From positions 3,348,001-3,412,000 of the forward strand of contig NZ_JAVLVU010000001.1 in the NCBI RefSeq assembly GCF_031951985.1: a stretch of 64,000 nt of DNA. Reading direction: 5' to 3'. Below the pieces are notes generated by a model. It searched no databases. It saw only the letters and a list, made by a program, of their open reading frames with translations, and had not been told where the DNA came from. Position numbers and translations under genes: made by a program. This document shows, piece after piece, positions 27,542-34,552 of the stretch; the first letter of the stretch is position 1; each line of letters begins with the position of its first letter. The DNA comes from Mucilaginibacter terrae. Lineage in GTDB: Bacteria > Bacteroidota > Bacteroidia > Sphingobacteriales > Sphingobacteriaceae.

Positions 27542-28776
27542 CAGCAGATCAGGTCAAAGGGAAAGGATTCAAAGGCGCATTGAGCTACAACCTTGCTAAA
27601 GTGGCGAAAGGCGTAGCGGAAGTGCTCGCCTCCACCTTCAGCAGGGACGATAACGCACAGGCCATTTTGAAGGAAGTGAACCTGGTGAGAATGCAACGCC
27701 CTAATCTGGCCAAATACTTCTACCATACCTCGCTCAACTTCCCGGTCCATGAAGACTTAAAGAACGAGCAGATGAAAGCCATCGCAGGCGATTACTTAAC
27801 TGCAATGGGATTTGGTGACAACCAGCACATCATCTTCCGGCATTATGATGCCGACCACCCGCACCTGCATATCCTGGTCAACCGTATCGGCTATGATGGC
27901 AGCTTGGTATCCGACAGTAACGACTATAAGCGCAGCGAACAGGCGTTGCGACAAATGGAGAAGCAATATGGCTTAACAGAGGTCATCAGCAGCAAGGAGG
28001 CCAAAGAACGGGCGATGACCAAGAGCGAGCTGGAAATGATGAAGCGTACGGACGAACCATCGGCCAAGCTCAAATTACAGGTATTGGTTGGGGAGGTTAT
28101 TGAAAGTAAGCATGATTTGAATATACAGACATTCATCGGCAGGTTGGAAGCCAAAGGCGTAAACGTGATGTTCAATCAGGCCAGTACCGGCTTTGTTAGT
28201 GGCATATCGTACGGATATGAAGGATTACAGTTTAAAGGTGCCCACTTAGGCAATGCCTATAAATGGCAGGCCATTAAAACAGGAACAGGTTATGAACAAG
28301 AAAGAGATCGCACAGCAATACACGAGGCGAATGTTAGAACAATCGCCCTTAGAGCAGAACGAACAGCCGCAGGAGAAGACAGCAAACGAACCGCAGGCAA
28401 ACGAACCAAACAGGCAAACGGAAAACGAACAAATGCAGGGCATTCTCAAAATGGTGCAGCTTCTATACCAGAAGGCACAGGAGAACTACAAAAGCAGCTT
28501 GAACAAAGAAGCGGAGCGCAGCTTGCTCAAATTGCGGGAAGTGGACACGACGGCAACCAACCTGGCCTTTCAGATCCAAAGGATCGTAACAGCCGCAAAG
28601 GATATCAGCAAAGCGCAGAACAAGGTAGGCAGCAGGTGGGTAATCCGTCTTTACCTCATAGCGATCTTATCAGCGATCTGCTCGGCGTTAACGACCCTGG
28701 TAGTGGTATGGCTCCTGTGGAACTAACGCAGAACCGCCGCTGGAAGAAAAAGAAGAAGCGCGGGTTATCTCATTAA
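27538..28776 (+). CDS. Relaxase / mobilisation nuclease (MobA/VirD2-like)
   Basis: The relaxase nicks oriT and leads the strand into the recipient. The 412-residue protein has the three-histidine metal motif in RHYDADHPHLHILVNR (about residues 100-116), and an N-terminal conserved segment AKVAKGVAEVL. The typical catalytic Tyr would be near the N-terminus; YNLAKVAKG (Tyr18) is a candidate. The last 160 residues are Lys/Gln-rich and low in complexity (KRTAGKRTKQANGKRT). This tail is overlapped for about 435 nt by another gene in the +1-type frame. It is the mobilisation module's core enzyme. Confidence 0.85.
   Translation: MTADQVKGKGFKGALSYNLAKVAKGVAEVLASTFSRDDNAQAILKEVNLVRMQRPNLAKYFYHTSLNFPVHEDLKNEQMKAIAGDYLTAMGFGDNQHIIFRHYDADHPHLHILVNRIGYDGSLVSDSNDYKRSEQALRQMEKQYGLTEVISSKEAKERAMTKSELEMMKRTDEPSAKLKLQVLVGEVIESKHDLNIQTFIGRLEAKGVNVMFNQASTGFVSGISYGYEGLQFKGAHLGNAYKWQAIKTGTGYEQERDRTAIHEANVRTIALRAERTAAGEDSKRTAGKRTKQANGKRTNAGHSQNGAASIPEGTGELQKQLEQRSGAQLAQIAGSGHDGNQPGLSDPKDRNSRKGYQQSAEQGRQQVGNPSLPHSDLISDLLGVNDPGSGMAPVELTQNRRWKKKKKRGLSH
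28292..28726 (+). CDS. Mobilisation-associated membrane protein, overlaps relaxase gene
   Basis: An alternative frame inside the relaxase gene starts MNKKEIAQQYTRRMLEQSPL and encodes 144 residues. It has an acidic, Gln/Glu-rich N-terminus, a coiled-coil-like middle (KMVQLLYQKAQENYKSSL) and one C-terminal membrane helix (LIAILSAICSALTTLVVVWLL). A hydrophobic helix followed directly by the stop is unlikely by chance, and a third small gene after the relaxase is usual in Bacteroidota mob regions. Both overlapping frames look real; the low-complexity relaxase tail may be the younger of the two. Confidence 0.65.
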   Translation: MNKKEIAQQYTRRMLEQSPLEQNEQPQEKTANEPQANEPNRQTENEQMQGILKMVQLLYQKAQENYKSSLNKEAERSLLKLREVDTTATNLAFQIQRIVTAAKDISKAQNKVGSRWVIRLYLIAILSAICSALTTLVVVWLLWN

Positions 28777-28808
28777 GGTGAATACTCGTATTGTTCCAGT
28801 GAACAAAG

Positions 28809-28912
28809 GAACAAATGTTCATTTGTTCAAATGCAGAAAGCGAGCTTTGTTCTTTTCTACAAATATTCATTTCTGTAATTCTATAAATGCAGATTTGTAC
28901 AAAGCTGCATTT
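28809..28912. repeat. Cluster of short inverted and direct repeats
   Basis: GAACAAATG-TT-CATTTGTTC (28809-28828) is a perfect palindrome. AAATGCAG occurs at 28829-28836 and 28885-28892, and inverted as CTGCATTT at 28905-28912. The cluster lies between the convergent ends of the relaxase and RRM genes. It could be a protein-binding or terminator region. Confidence 0.5.
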
Positions 28913-28922
28913 GAACAAAAGA

Positions 28923-29285
28923 CTACACCCTTGGCCGTCTCGGCCGTTTATCTCTTTCCGATGCCGGTCGTTCCTCCGGTTTGCCGTATCCCCGTGAGAT
29001 ATTGCTTACCTGTCTACTAAATCTTGGTTTAATTTCCGCCGGTTTGTCCTCACTGATCTTGAACGTAAGCGCCCGTTCGCCCATCATGACACCATCGAGT
29101 GCGATAACGGTATTCTCAGCATCGGTAAGGCTTTCCATTTCAATAAAGGCGTAGCCCTTACAGATCCTGGTCTTCTTATCGCGGACGATCTTCATGGTAG
29201 CGATATTACCATGCGGGCCGATCAGTTTGGCCAGTTCCATTTCGGTGATCTCTAAGGGAAAACCACTTACAAAAAGTTTGTACAT
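28923..29285 (-). CDS. RNA-binding protein with one RRM
   Basis: The 120-residue product has a single RNA recognition motif: RNP2 KLFVSGF at residues 3-9 and RNP1 KGYAFIEM at about 43-50. It has a basic, Arg/Pro-rich tail (EERPASERDKRPRRPR). Bacteroidota encode several such short RRM proteins, often cold-induced, that act as general RNA chaperones. It is unusual as cargo of a mobile element. Its upstream leader carries two strong hairpins. Confidence 0.88.
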   Translation of the reverse strand: MYKLFVSGFPLEITEMELAKLIGPHGNIATMKIVRDKKTRICKGYAFIEMESLTDAENTVIALDGVMMGERALTFKISEDKPAEIKPRFSRQVSNISRGYGKPEERPASERDKRPRRPRV

Positions 29286-29331
29286 GACATTATAAGGTTA
29301 GGTAATTATATTCAATCATTCTATAAAAAGC

Positions 29332-29394
29332 TTTACAGGTTGGGACAAGTGACTACTTGGTCTAACCTGTAAACCCGGCAATGCCAATTGCCGG
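29332..29394 (-). promoter_or_regulatory. Structured leader of the RRM gene
   Basis: Two hairpins lie 46-110 nt upstream of the RRM start. The first has perfect 10-bp arms TTTACAGGTT (29332-29341) and AACCTGTAAA (29364-29373). On the minus strand it is followed by GCTTTTTATAG, as in an intrinsic terminator. The second is CCGGCAAT/ATTGCCGG (29375-29382, 29387-29394). They could form an attenuator, a thermosensor or a terminator of an upstream transcript. Confidence 0.55.
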
Positions 29395-29711
29395 TTAGCT
29401 GGACATTTTATTAACGACTGCCAGGATAAGTTATTTTCATAGGTAACTGCTCATTCCTACAACTAACACAACAAGCTACATAGCTAGAAGAGCGTAAGCA
29501 TTAATCATTTGCTGCAAAGTTCGCCCGTCAGTCCGCAAACAGGTGGTTTTAATTTGTTTTTTTTCGGAATCAAGGTCGTATCCAAAAAATGGGTATCCCT
29601 CCGTACCTCCGGGAGCCTCCGCATTTTTAGGATCTCCACCTTGCCCTAATTGCGTCCTGCGGGCGGGGTGGCAGCCATAATTAATTTTTTACTCATTAAA
29701 ACTTTAAGGTT
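29395..29711. other. Non-coding spacer upstream of ardC
   Basis: No coding frame is convincing in these 317 bp. They contain a T8 run near 29560 and a GC-rich stretch with CTCCGGGAG (about 29609-29617), which is self-complementary. The promoters of the divergent RRM and ardC genes should lie here, but I find no clear box pair. Confidence 0.4.
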
Positions 29712-30632
29712 ATGGCAGTTACTAAAAATTTCAAGGACACCTATCAGGAAGTAACAGACGCGGTTATCGAGCAAATGGAAAGCGGCAACATCGTATGGCG
29801 ATGCAGCTGGAACCAGGTCGGCTTCCCAATGAACGTAACGACCGGGATCAGCTACCGGGGCTGGAATGTTTTCTGGCTCAATTTCCACACGATGCTGAAA
29901 GGCTATAGCATGCCTTATTACATTACCTTCAAACAGGCGCAGGACTTAGGCGGCACCATTAAGAAAGGTGAGAAAGGCACTAAGATCACCTACTGGGCCA
30001 GCATTAAGGTTAAGGGACAAAATGATGAAGCAGCAGAGCAACCAACTGACGGTGACAACGCAGTACAACAAACCAGGATGGTGCCCAAGATACATACCGT
30101 GTTTAACATCGACCAGACGGAGGGTATAGACTTTCCAAAGGTCGAAGCCTTGTTCAGGTCTGATGCTGAGAAGATAGCCGCCTGTGAGCAGATCATTGAA
30201 GACATGCCGAATAGGCCGCAATTGAACCTGAATGGCCAGTACCCGGTCTATTACCCGCTGAAGGATATGGTGGCCGTACCGGACATCGCCCAGTTTGACA
30301 GCAGCGAGGAATACTATTGTGCCCTGTTTCACGAACTGGCGCATAGTACAGGGCATGAAAGCCGTTTAAGCCGTAAGGAGATCACCCAGCCGAACAAATA
30401 TGGCAGTGAGCCTTATTCCAGGGAAGAGCTTACAGCAGAACTGACCGCTGCATTCCTATGTGCCATTACCGGTATACAGCAGCAAACCATTCAGAACAGT
30501 GCGGCTTACCTGAAAGGCTGGCTAAAAGCGTTGAAGAATGACAAGACCTTAATCTTGAAAGCCGCAGGACAGGCGCAGAAAGCGGCTGATTACATCATGG
30601 CTGTGGTTCACGAGCCGGAACCAGCCGGTTAA
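29712..30632 (+). CDS. ardC: ArdC-like antirestriction protein
   Basis: ArdC protects incoming DNA from host restriction during transfer. The 306-residue protein has the N-terminal ssDNA-binding domain (residues about 5-125, VIEQMESGNIVWRCSWNQ ... YRGWNVFWLN ... FKQAQDLGGTIKKGEKG). The C-terminal zincin-like metalloprotease domain has HELAHSTGHESRL and the third ligand region YSREELTAELTAAFL. It lies near the mob genes, as usual on mobilisable elements. Its end is followed by a short hairpin GAGCCCTTACGGGCTTTTTT, which serves as terminator. Confidence 0.88.
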   Translation: MAVTKNFKDTYQEVTDAVIEQMESGNIVWRCSWNQVGFPMNVTTGISYRGWNVFWLNFHTMLKGYSMPYYITFKQAQDLGGTIKKGEKGTKITYWASIKVKGQNDEAAEQPTDGDNAVQQTRMVPKIHTVFNIDQTEGIDFPKVEALFRSDAEKIAACEQIIEDMPNRPQLNLNGQYPVYYPLKDMVAVPDIAQFDSSEEYYCALFHELAHSTGHESRLSRKEITQPNKYGSEPYSREELTAELTAAFLCAITGIQQQTIQNSAAYLKGWLKALKNDKTLILKAAGQAQKAADYIMAVVHEPEPAG

Positions 30633-30636
30633 AAGA

Positions 30637-30660
30637 AGAGCCCTTACGGGCTTTTTTTAT
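30637..30660 (+). terminator. Terminator of ardC
   Basis: AGCCC-TTAC-GGGCT followed by T6 immediately after the ardC stop codon is a compact intrinsic terminator. Confidence 0.75.
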
Positions 30661-30917
30661 TTTCTGGTCATTTCGATCTCTACATGCTGGTCACTGTATT
30701 CAAAAAGGAATTTTCCGCTTTCCTTAGCTTCTGTTTCGTAATCCAGCTCTTTAGCCAAAGCCAGAAACGCAGGTTCTTCCAAATACCATTTCAAATGAAA
30801 GCCGGGGGATAGCATATAGCCGCCGAGGTGGTAAGGATTAATAGGTTTAGAGTCACCATCACTTTGATCCTGTTGGCTCCAGTAATCAAGAAACTCAAAT
30901 AACTCTGCCTTGCTCAT
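30657..30917 (-). CDS. Hypothetical protein in XRE operon
   Basis: An 86-residue acidic protein (MSKAELFEFLDYWSQQDQSD at the start) with no recognised motif or membrane segment. It follows the XRE regulator by 11 bp on the same strand, so the two form an operon. Its 3' end meets the ardC terminator. Confidence 0.55.
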   Translation of the reverse strand: MSKAELFEFLDYWSQQDQSDGDSKPINPYHLGGYMLSPGFHLKWYLEEPAFLALAKELDYETEAKESGKFLFEYSDQHVEIEMTRK

Positions 30918-30928
30918 GTTTTGATGCT

Positions 30929-31327
30929 TTATTCGTTCTTGCCTTTTAAAAGGTCGTTTTTCTCTTTTTCCGCCTGAAGCAAGCGTTCAAGCAACACTAC
31001 TTTCTCGTTATATAATTCAACGATCTTATCGATTGGATTAAATGTACAATGATAATTACCAAACGCACCATGATTTACACTGCTATCATTAAATGTGTTA
31101 AAATAATTCACAACGGCTTCATCACTGAAATTCTTAATGGCTTCGGAGGTTACGCCTAAATACTTCGCAATCTTCTCTAATACTTCATCCTCAAGCTTTT
31201 CGCTTTTCTCAATGTTAGAGATCGTTTGCTGACTAACTCCAAGCTCCATTGCAAGAGCTTCTTGTTTAATTCCTTTGATCTCCCGTATTCTCGCAATCTT
31301 ACGTCCGATATGTAATGTCTCTGCCAT
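30929..31327 (-). CDS. XRE-family transcriptional regulator
   Basis: From ATG 31327 the product has 132 residues: a Cro/CI-type helix-turn-helix (about 8-62, IKGIKQEALAMELGVSQQTISN), a middle region rich in Asn and His, and a C-terminal coiled coil (VELYNEKVVLLERLLQAEKE) for dimerisation. The start is fixed by the promoter boxes just upstream; the longer frame from 31366 would overlap them. It probably represses its own promoter. Confidence 0.85.
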   Translation of the reverse strand: MAETLHIGRKIARIREIKGIKQEALAMELGVSQQTISNIEKSEKLEDEVLEKIAKYLGVTSEAIKNFSDEAVVNYFNTFNDSSVNHGAFGNYHCTFNPIDKIVELYNEKVVLLERLLQAEKEKNDLLKGKNE

Positions 31328-31331
31328 GTTC

Positions 31332-31362
31332 CAAAGGTATAGTTTGTAAGTAAATGTACAAA
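31332..31362 (-). promoter_or_regulatory. Promoter and operator of the XRE gene
   Basis: On the minus strand TTTG (31359-31362) is 19 nt from TACCTTTG (31332-31339), only 4 nt before the ATG, so the message is nearly leaderless. TTTGTA (31343-31348) and TACAAA (31357-31362) form an inverted repeat inside the promoter, a likely XRE operator. Confidence 0.65.
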
Positions 31363-31446
31363 ACAAGCATCACATTGTAAACCACAAACAGTTCTAGTTC
31401 GGTACAATTCCGTTCGGCTTTTCCTTTGAGAAAAAAGGAGGCGAGC

Positions 31447-32103
31447 ATGAAACACGACGAACATCTAACCTGGCATTACTATCCGCTGCACCTGACCAGG
31501 AAAGAGATCATGGACCCAATGCTGGTCATAGCCGAGTTCTTCGGCTATACCTGGCTGAACGTCCATCTGAAAATTCTAAAGAAATGGCGTAAGAAGGTAT
31601 TGGGCGATTCTTATTACAAAGGCAGGAACGGTAGCCCGACCACACTGCTTCATATCTACGAGCTAAATGTACGGCTTATTGAAGCGGCATTCATCCTGAA
31701 TAGCAGCCCGCAGTTCCATGAGCGGTACAAGGTTCACTCAGACGTTTCTGAAAAGCAGATCACATTGGAAAGAGAGCAATGGCGGAACTATCCGGTAAGA
31801 TTGAACAGTAAACAGCTAAGCAACCCCATAAAGGTTATCAAAAAATTCTGTGACACCTATACAATGCCCCAGTACCGTGATCACTTATATGAATGGCTGC
31901 ATTACGGCTTGTCGGTTAGTGCCTGTGACGAGTTCATTGAAGCCGTAGACCTCATCCAAGTTTATGAGAACCTGCAATTGCTCTATGAAGCATGCTGGAT
32001 GTTGCACATGCGGCATAAATCCCCTGTGTACCTAGGTGCCGAGGTGCAAGTGCCTGCGCCTAAAGATGAACAACAATCACCAAACGAATCGCAAACCATT
32101 TAA
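31447..32103 (+). CDS. Hypothetical protein with an internal duplication
   Basis: The start at ATG 31447 is fixed by AGGAGG at 31436-31441, an unusually strong Shine-Dalgarno for this group. The 218-residue product is helical and has two similar halves: WHYYPLHLTRKEIMDPMLVI near residue 9 and WRNYPVRLNSKQLSNPIKVI near residue 114. Each is followed by a Trp/Tyr-rich helix. No family is recognised. It precedes the HEPN gene by 12 bp, so the two form one operon. Confidence 0.6.
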   Translation: MKHDEHLTWHYYPLHLTRKEIMDPMLVIAEFFGYTWLNVHLKILKKWRKKVLGDSYYKGRNGSPTTLLHIYELNVRLIEAAFILNSSPQFHERYKVHSDVSEKQITLEREQWRNYPVRLNSKQLSNPIKVIKKFCDTYTMPQYRDHLYEWLHYGLSVSACDEFIEAVDLIQVYENLQLLYEACWMLHMRHKSPVYLGAEVQVPAPKDEQQSPNESQTI

Positions 32104-32115
32104 ATAATAACACAT

Positions 32116-32976
32116 ATGACACACTTAACCGAAACACCGACCAAACGTTATCTCCCCGGCTTTACTGCGCTTGATGAGACCATAACTGTTGAAACATCCA
32201 AGCTAATTTCACAGCTTTTAGCAAAATTTAAAAAGAAGCTAACGACCTGCGAAGCAGTGTTCTTCTTAGGCACCTTAAAGCGGGAAAAACCTGTTCTATA
32301 TTTTCTCCTCATCACATCCAATCATGAAGAAAGAAACAGTTTTTGCCTGAACAGCATGGTCGAGGAATCATGCAGGAATATTGCACCAGTAACCGTATTT
32401 GTACATAATGCTAATATGATTATCAGTGCTGTGAATGGCGGAAACTACTTCTTTAGCAGTATTCTTCTACACAAGAAGCTTGTCTATCTGTCCGGTAATT
32501 TGATCTTACCTGTTCCTACGAGTATGAACTACGTAGCGCTCATCGAGAAAGCTGTTAAGATATGGGAACGCTGGGACAATATGTCAACCGACTTCTTATC
32601 AGGAGCCAGCTTTTATCTGGAACAGAAGAACTACCGCTTAGCCTTGTTCCTGTTGCACCAATCAACGGAATGCGTTTTAAAAGCGATTAACAGAGCTATT
32701 ACCGGATACCGTATCGAAGTGCATAACCTGTCCCGGCTGTTAGTCATCAGCACCCTCTACAGCGATAATCTGACAGAGGTATTCCCAATGAAGACGGAAA
32801 ACGGTGTTATGGAATTTGACCTGCTTAAACGGGCGTACAATGAAGCAAGGTACAAAGATGAGTTTGAGCCGGAAGAAGCGCAGGTGAAAACGCTGTTTGG
32901 TCATGTGCAAAGATTGCAGGAAGAAGCCGAGCGGCTTTACCTGACACATCTCAACATGCTGGACAGCGCAATGTAA
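32116..32976 (+). CDS. HEPN-domain protein
   Basis: The 286-residue protein has an N-terminal half resembling a degenerate nucleotidyltransferase (FFLGTLKREKPVLYFLLITS; no GSxx(x)DxD motif). The C-terminal HEPN domain (about 150-285) has ASFYLEQKNYRLALFLLHQS, then HNLSRLL and RAYNEARYKDEF. The canonical HEPN ribonuclease motif RxxxxH is not obvious; RAITGYRIEVH is the nearest candidate. It could be part of a toxin-antitoxin-like pair with the preceding gene, but similar HEPN proteins are common in Bacteroidota elements without a known role. Confidence 0.65.
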   Translation: MTHLTETPTKRYLPGFTALDETITVETSKLISQLLAKFKKKLTTCEAVFFLGTLKREKPVLYFLLITSNHEERNSFCLNSMVEESCRNIAPVTVFVHNANMIISAVNGGNYFFSSILLHKKLVYLSGNLILPVPTSMNYVALIEKAVKIWERWDNMSTDFLSGASFYLEQKNYRLALFLLHQSTECVLKAINRAITGYRIEVHNLSRLLVISTLYSDNLTEVFPMKTENGVMEFDLLKRAYNEARYKDEFEPEEAQVKTLFGHVQRLQEEAERLYLTHLNMLDSAM

Positions 32977-33140
32977 GTGAAGTGTATAGTGCATTACGAC
33001 TAATCGTTGCGGCCAAGGTCTTTGTTACACTAAGCGCTAACGCGCTAGGTTTCACTCTGACCTATGCCTCTTTTAAATAGGTAAACCGTTTTCCGTTATC
33101 CTGCAAACCGTTTACTAAGACAATTATATAGAAGTGAGCC

Positions 33141-33243
33141 ACTGCACCGCCACAACAAAGATACCATCGCAGGAAAACAGTCAAGGTTATACAAGCGGTG
33201 CAGTTTTGTTTGTTTTGGCTTGCACCGACCTTGACAGTTTTCC
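33141..33243. repeat. Nested and mutually exclusive inverted repeats
   Basis: GGAAAACAGTCAAGG (33172-33186) pairs with CCTTGACAGTTTTCC (33229-33243) at 14 of 15 positions. Inside, CGGTGCA (33196-33202) pairs with TGCACCG (33221-33227). ACTGCACCGC (33141-33150) also pairs perfectly with GCGGTGCAGT (33194-33203), which excludes the inner pairing. The 343-bp region 32977-33319 has no gene. It could be a structured RNA, a protein-binding site or an element end. Confidence 0.6.
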
Positions 33244-33319
33244 AGCTTGCTGCTGCCCGGTTGTTTAAGCGTTGCAATGGCTTGGTGTGTGCTAATATTT
33301 ATATTTAAAGTAAAGGCAT

Positions 33320-34405
33320 TTATCCAATTGGTAACAGCTCATTATTTTTTATGCTCTCCACTAGTCCTATCAAAGCTTCGTCTTCTTCCCCAAATGCAAA
33401 TTTTTCAAAATACATACTGGCTGAATCGAGTACATCAGTTGTTGATTTATATTTAGCTACGTGCATGTACAACCAAAAGCAAAAATTGCGTTTGTCATCG
33501 TCTATATTTGAATTAAGGGCTATATTACATAAAACATCATCCACGTTCTTATTGAAATTCATTACCTGGTAAACCAAGTAACTAAAGCTGCCTTTATTAA
33601 CACCTTTCTCCATATATGGTAAGGTAAGTTCGATTTCTGTCTGAAGAAAATATTTAGTCATCAACGACTTTATAATTTCTTGCAATTCATTAGTAGGGTA
33701 TAGTTTAATATTACTTGAATGCCAAAAAACGTTGGGGTTTTCAGCATAGTTGCTTAATAATCCTAATATGGCAGTTCTGATCCCTTTCTCTGATATATTG
33801 GCGAAACTGGTAATAATGTAATACCATGTAGAAGCGTTATTTCTATAATTGGCATAAAGGGATTTCAAACCTTCGTAACATTTTTCAGGCTGATCTAAGC
33901 CAGCAAACCATTCCAAACTCCTTCCATAATTTTCGTAACCGGTTAACTTTTCTTTGAATGCAAAGCAATATCTAGTAAAATCAAAAAAAGTTTGGCCGCA
34001 AAATTCATTTTCTGCATTTATTCTTATTTCGTGGGTTTTTTGGTTTAAGATGTGTGGATTCGAGTTTATATATTCCTTTATATCCACCCAAAAAGCTTTA
34101 TTGAGTTCAGGATCATACACAATCCCAATATTAAGATTTAGGCCTTCATACCAATAGTTTATATGATCTCTATTGGCAGGGATTTTATATCCTCTGTTAT
34201 CCTTATAGCTTTGTCCGCTTTTGATTTGTGCAAATACACCATAATTTGTGGCTATCCCATCAGTCACAAATTCAATATAACAATCATTACCCTGGTCGTT
34301 ATCTCTATCAATTTTTTGAATAATTGAATTACTGTCCTGCACTACAGCTTCAACATAACGAATACCCTGTTGCTCAATTTGCGTGTTAGGATTCCGGATG
34401 GTCAT
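33320..34405 (-). CDS. DUF4365-domain protein
   Basis: I start at ATG 34405 (MTIRNPNTQIEQQGIRYVEA); the earlier frame start is TTG. The first 150 residues match the DUF4365 pattern: GNDCYIEF followed by VFAQIKSGQSY, a PD-(D/E)XK-like Asp and QxK arrangement, then a Trp-rich stretch. The rest (to 361) is helical and unknown. DUF4365 proteins often occur in defence islands. It is divergent from the AbiE/methylase operon with a shared 147-bp control region, and is AT-rich like that operon. Confidence 0.75.
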   Translation of the reverse strand: MTIRNPNTQIEQQGIRYVEAVVQDSNSIIQKIDRDNDQGNDCYIEFVTDGIATNYGVFAQIKSGQSYKDNRGYKIPANRDHINYWYEGLNLNIGIVYDPELNKAFWVDIKEYINSNPHILNQKTHEIRINAENEFCGQTFFDFTRYCFAFKEKLTGYENYGRSLEWFAGLDQPEKCYEGLKSLYANYRNNASTWYYIITSFANISEKGIRTAILGLLSNYAENPNVFWHSSNIKLYPTNELQEIIKSLMTKYFLQTEIELTLPYMEKGVNKGSFSYLVYQVMNFNKNVDDVLCNIALNSNIDDDKRNFCFWLYMHVAKYKSTTDVLDSASMYFEKFAFGEEDEALIGLVESIKNNELLPIG

Positions 34406-34490
34406 ATTCAAAGTTAAAAAACAATCTAACTAATAGTCAGCCCGCTGGCTCATTCCTTTAGGATTAGTATGTATTAATAATATCAAATAA

Positions 34491-34521
34491 TTTGTTTATT
34501 TAAAATCGTTCATTACATTTG
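34491..34521 (+). promoter_or_regulatory. Promoter of the AbiE/methylase operon
   Basis: TTTG (34491-34494) and TACATTTG (34514-34521) are exactly 19 nt apart, matching the Bacteroidota consensus in every fixed position. The first gene starts 31 nt downstream. Confidence 0.8.
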
Positions 34522-34523
34522 AG

Positions 34524-34542
34524 TGTTCATTGTCACTGAACA
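34524..34542 (+). promoter_or_regulatory. Palindromic operator candidate in front of the AbiEi-like gene
   Basis: TGTTCA (34524-34529) and TGAACA (34537-34542) form a perfect inverted repeat with a 7-nt spacer, at the transcription start. AbiEi antitoxins are known to autorepress by binding inverted repeats, so this is a likely operator. Confidence 0.6.
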
Positions 34543-34552
34543 GCCAATTTTA

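Noticed and set aside
28809..28912. CRISPR-like array
   Set aside because: Repeats are only 8-9 bp, irregularly spaced and partly inverted.
32116..32976. Classical MNT-HEPN toxin-antitoxin gene pair
   Set aside because: The nucleotidyltransferase motif GSxxxGxxxxxSDxD is missing and both parts are in one protein.
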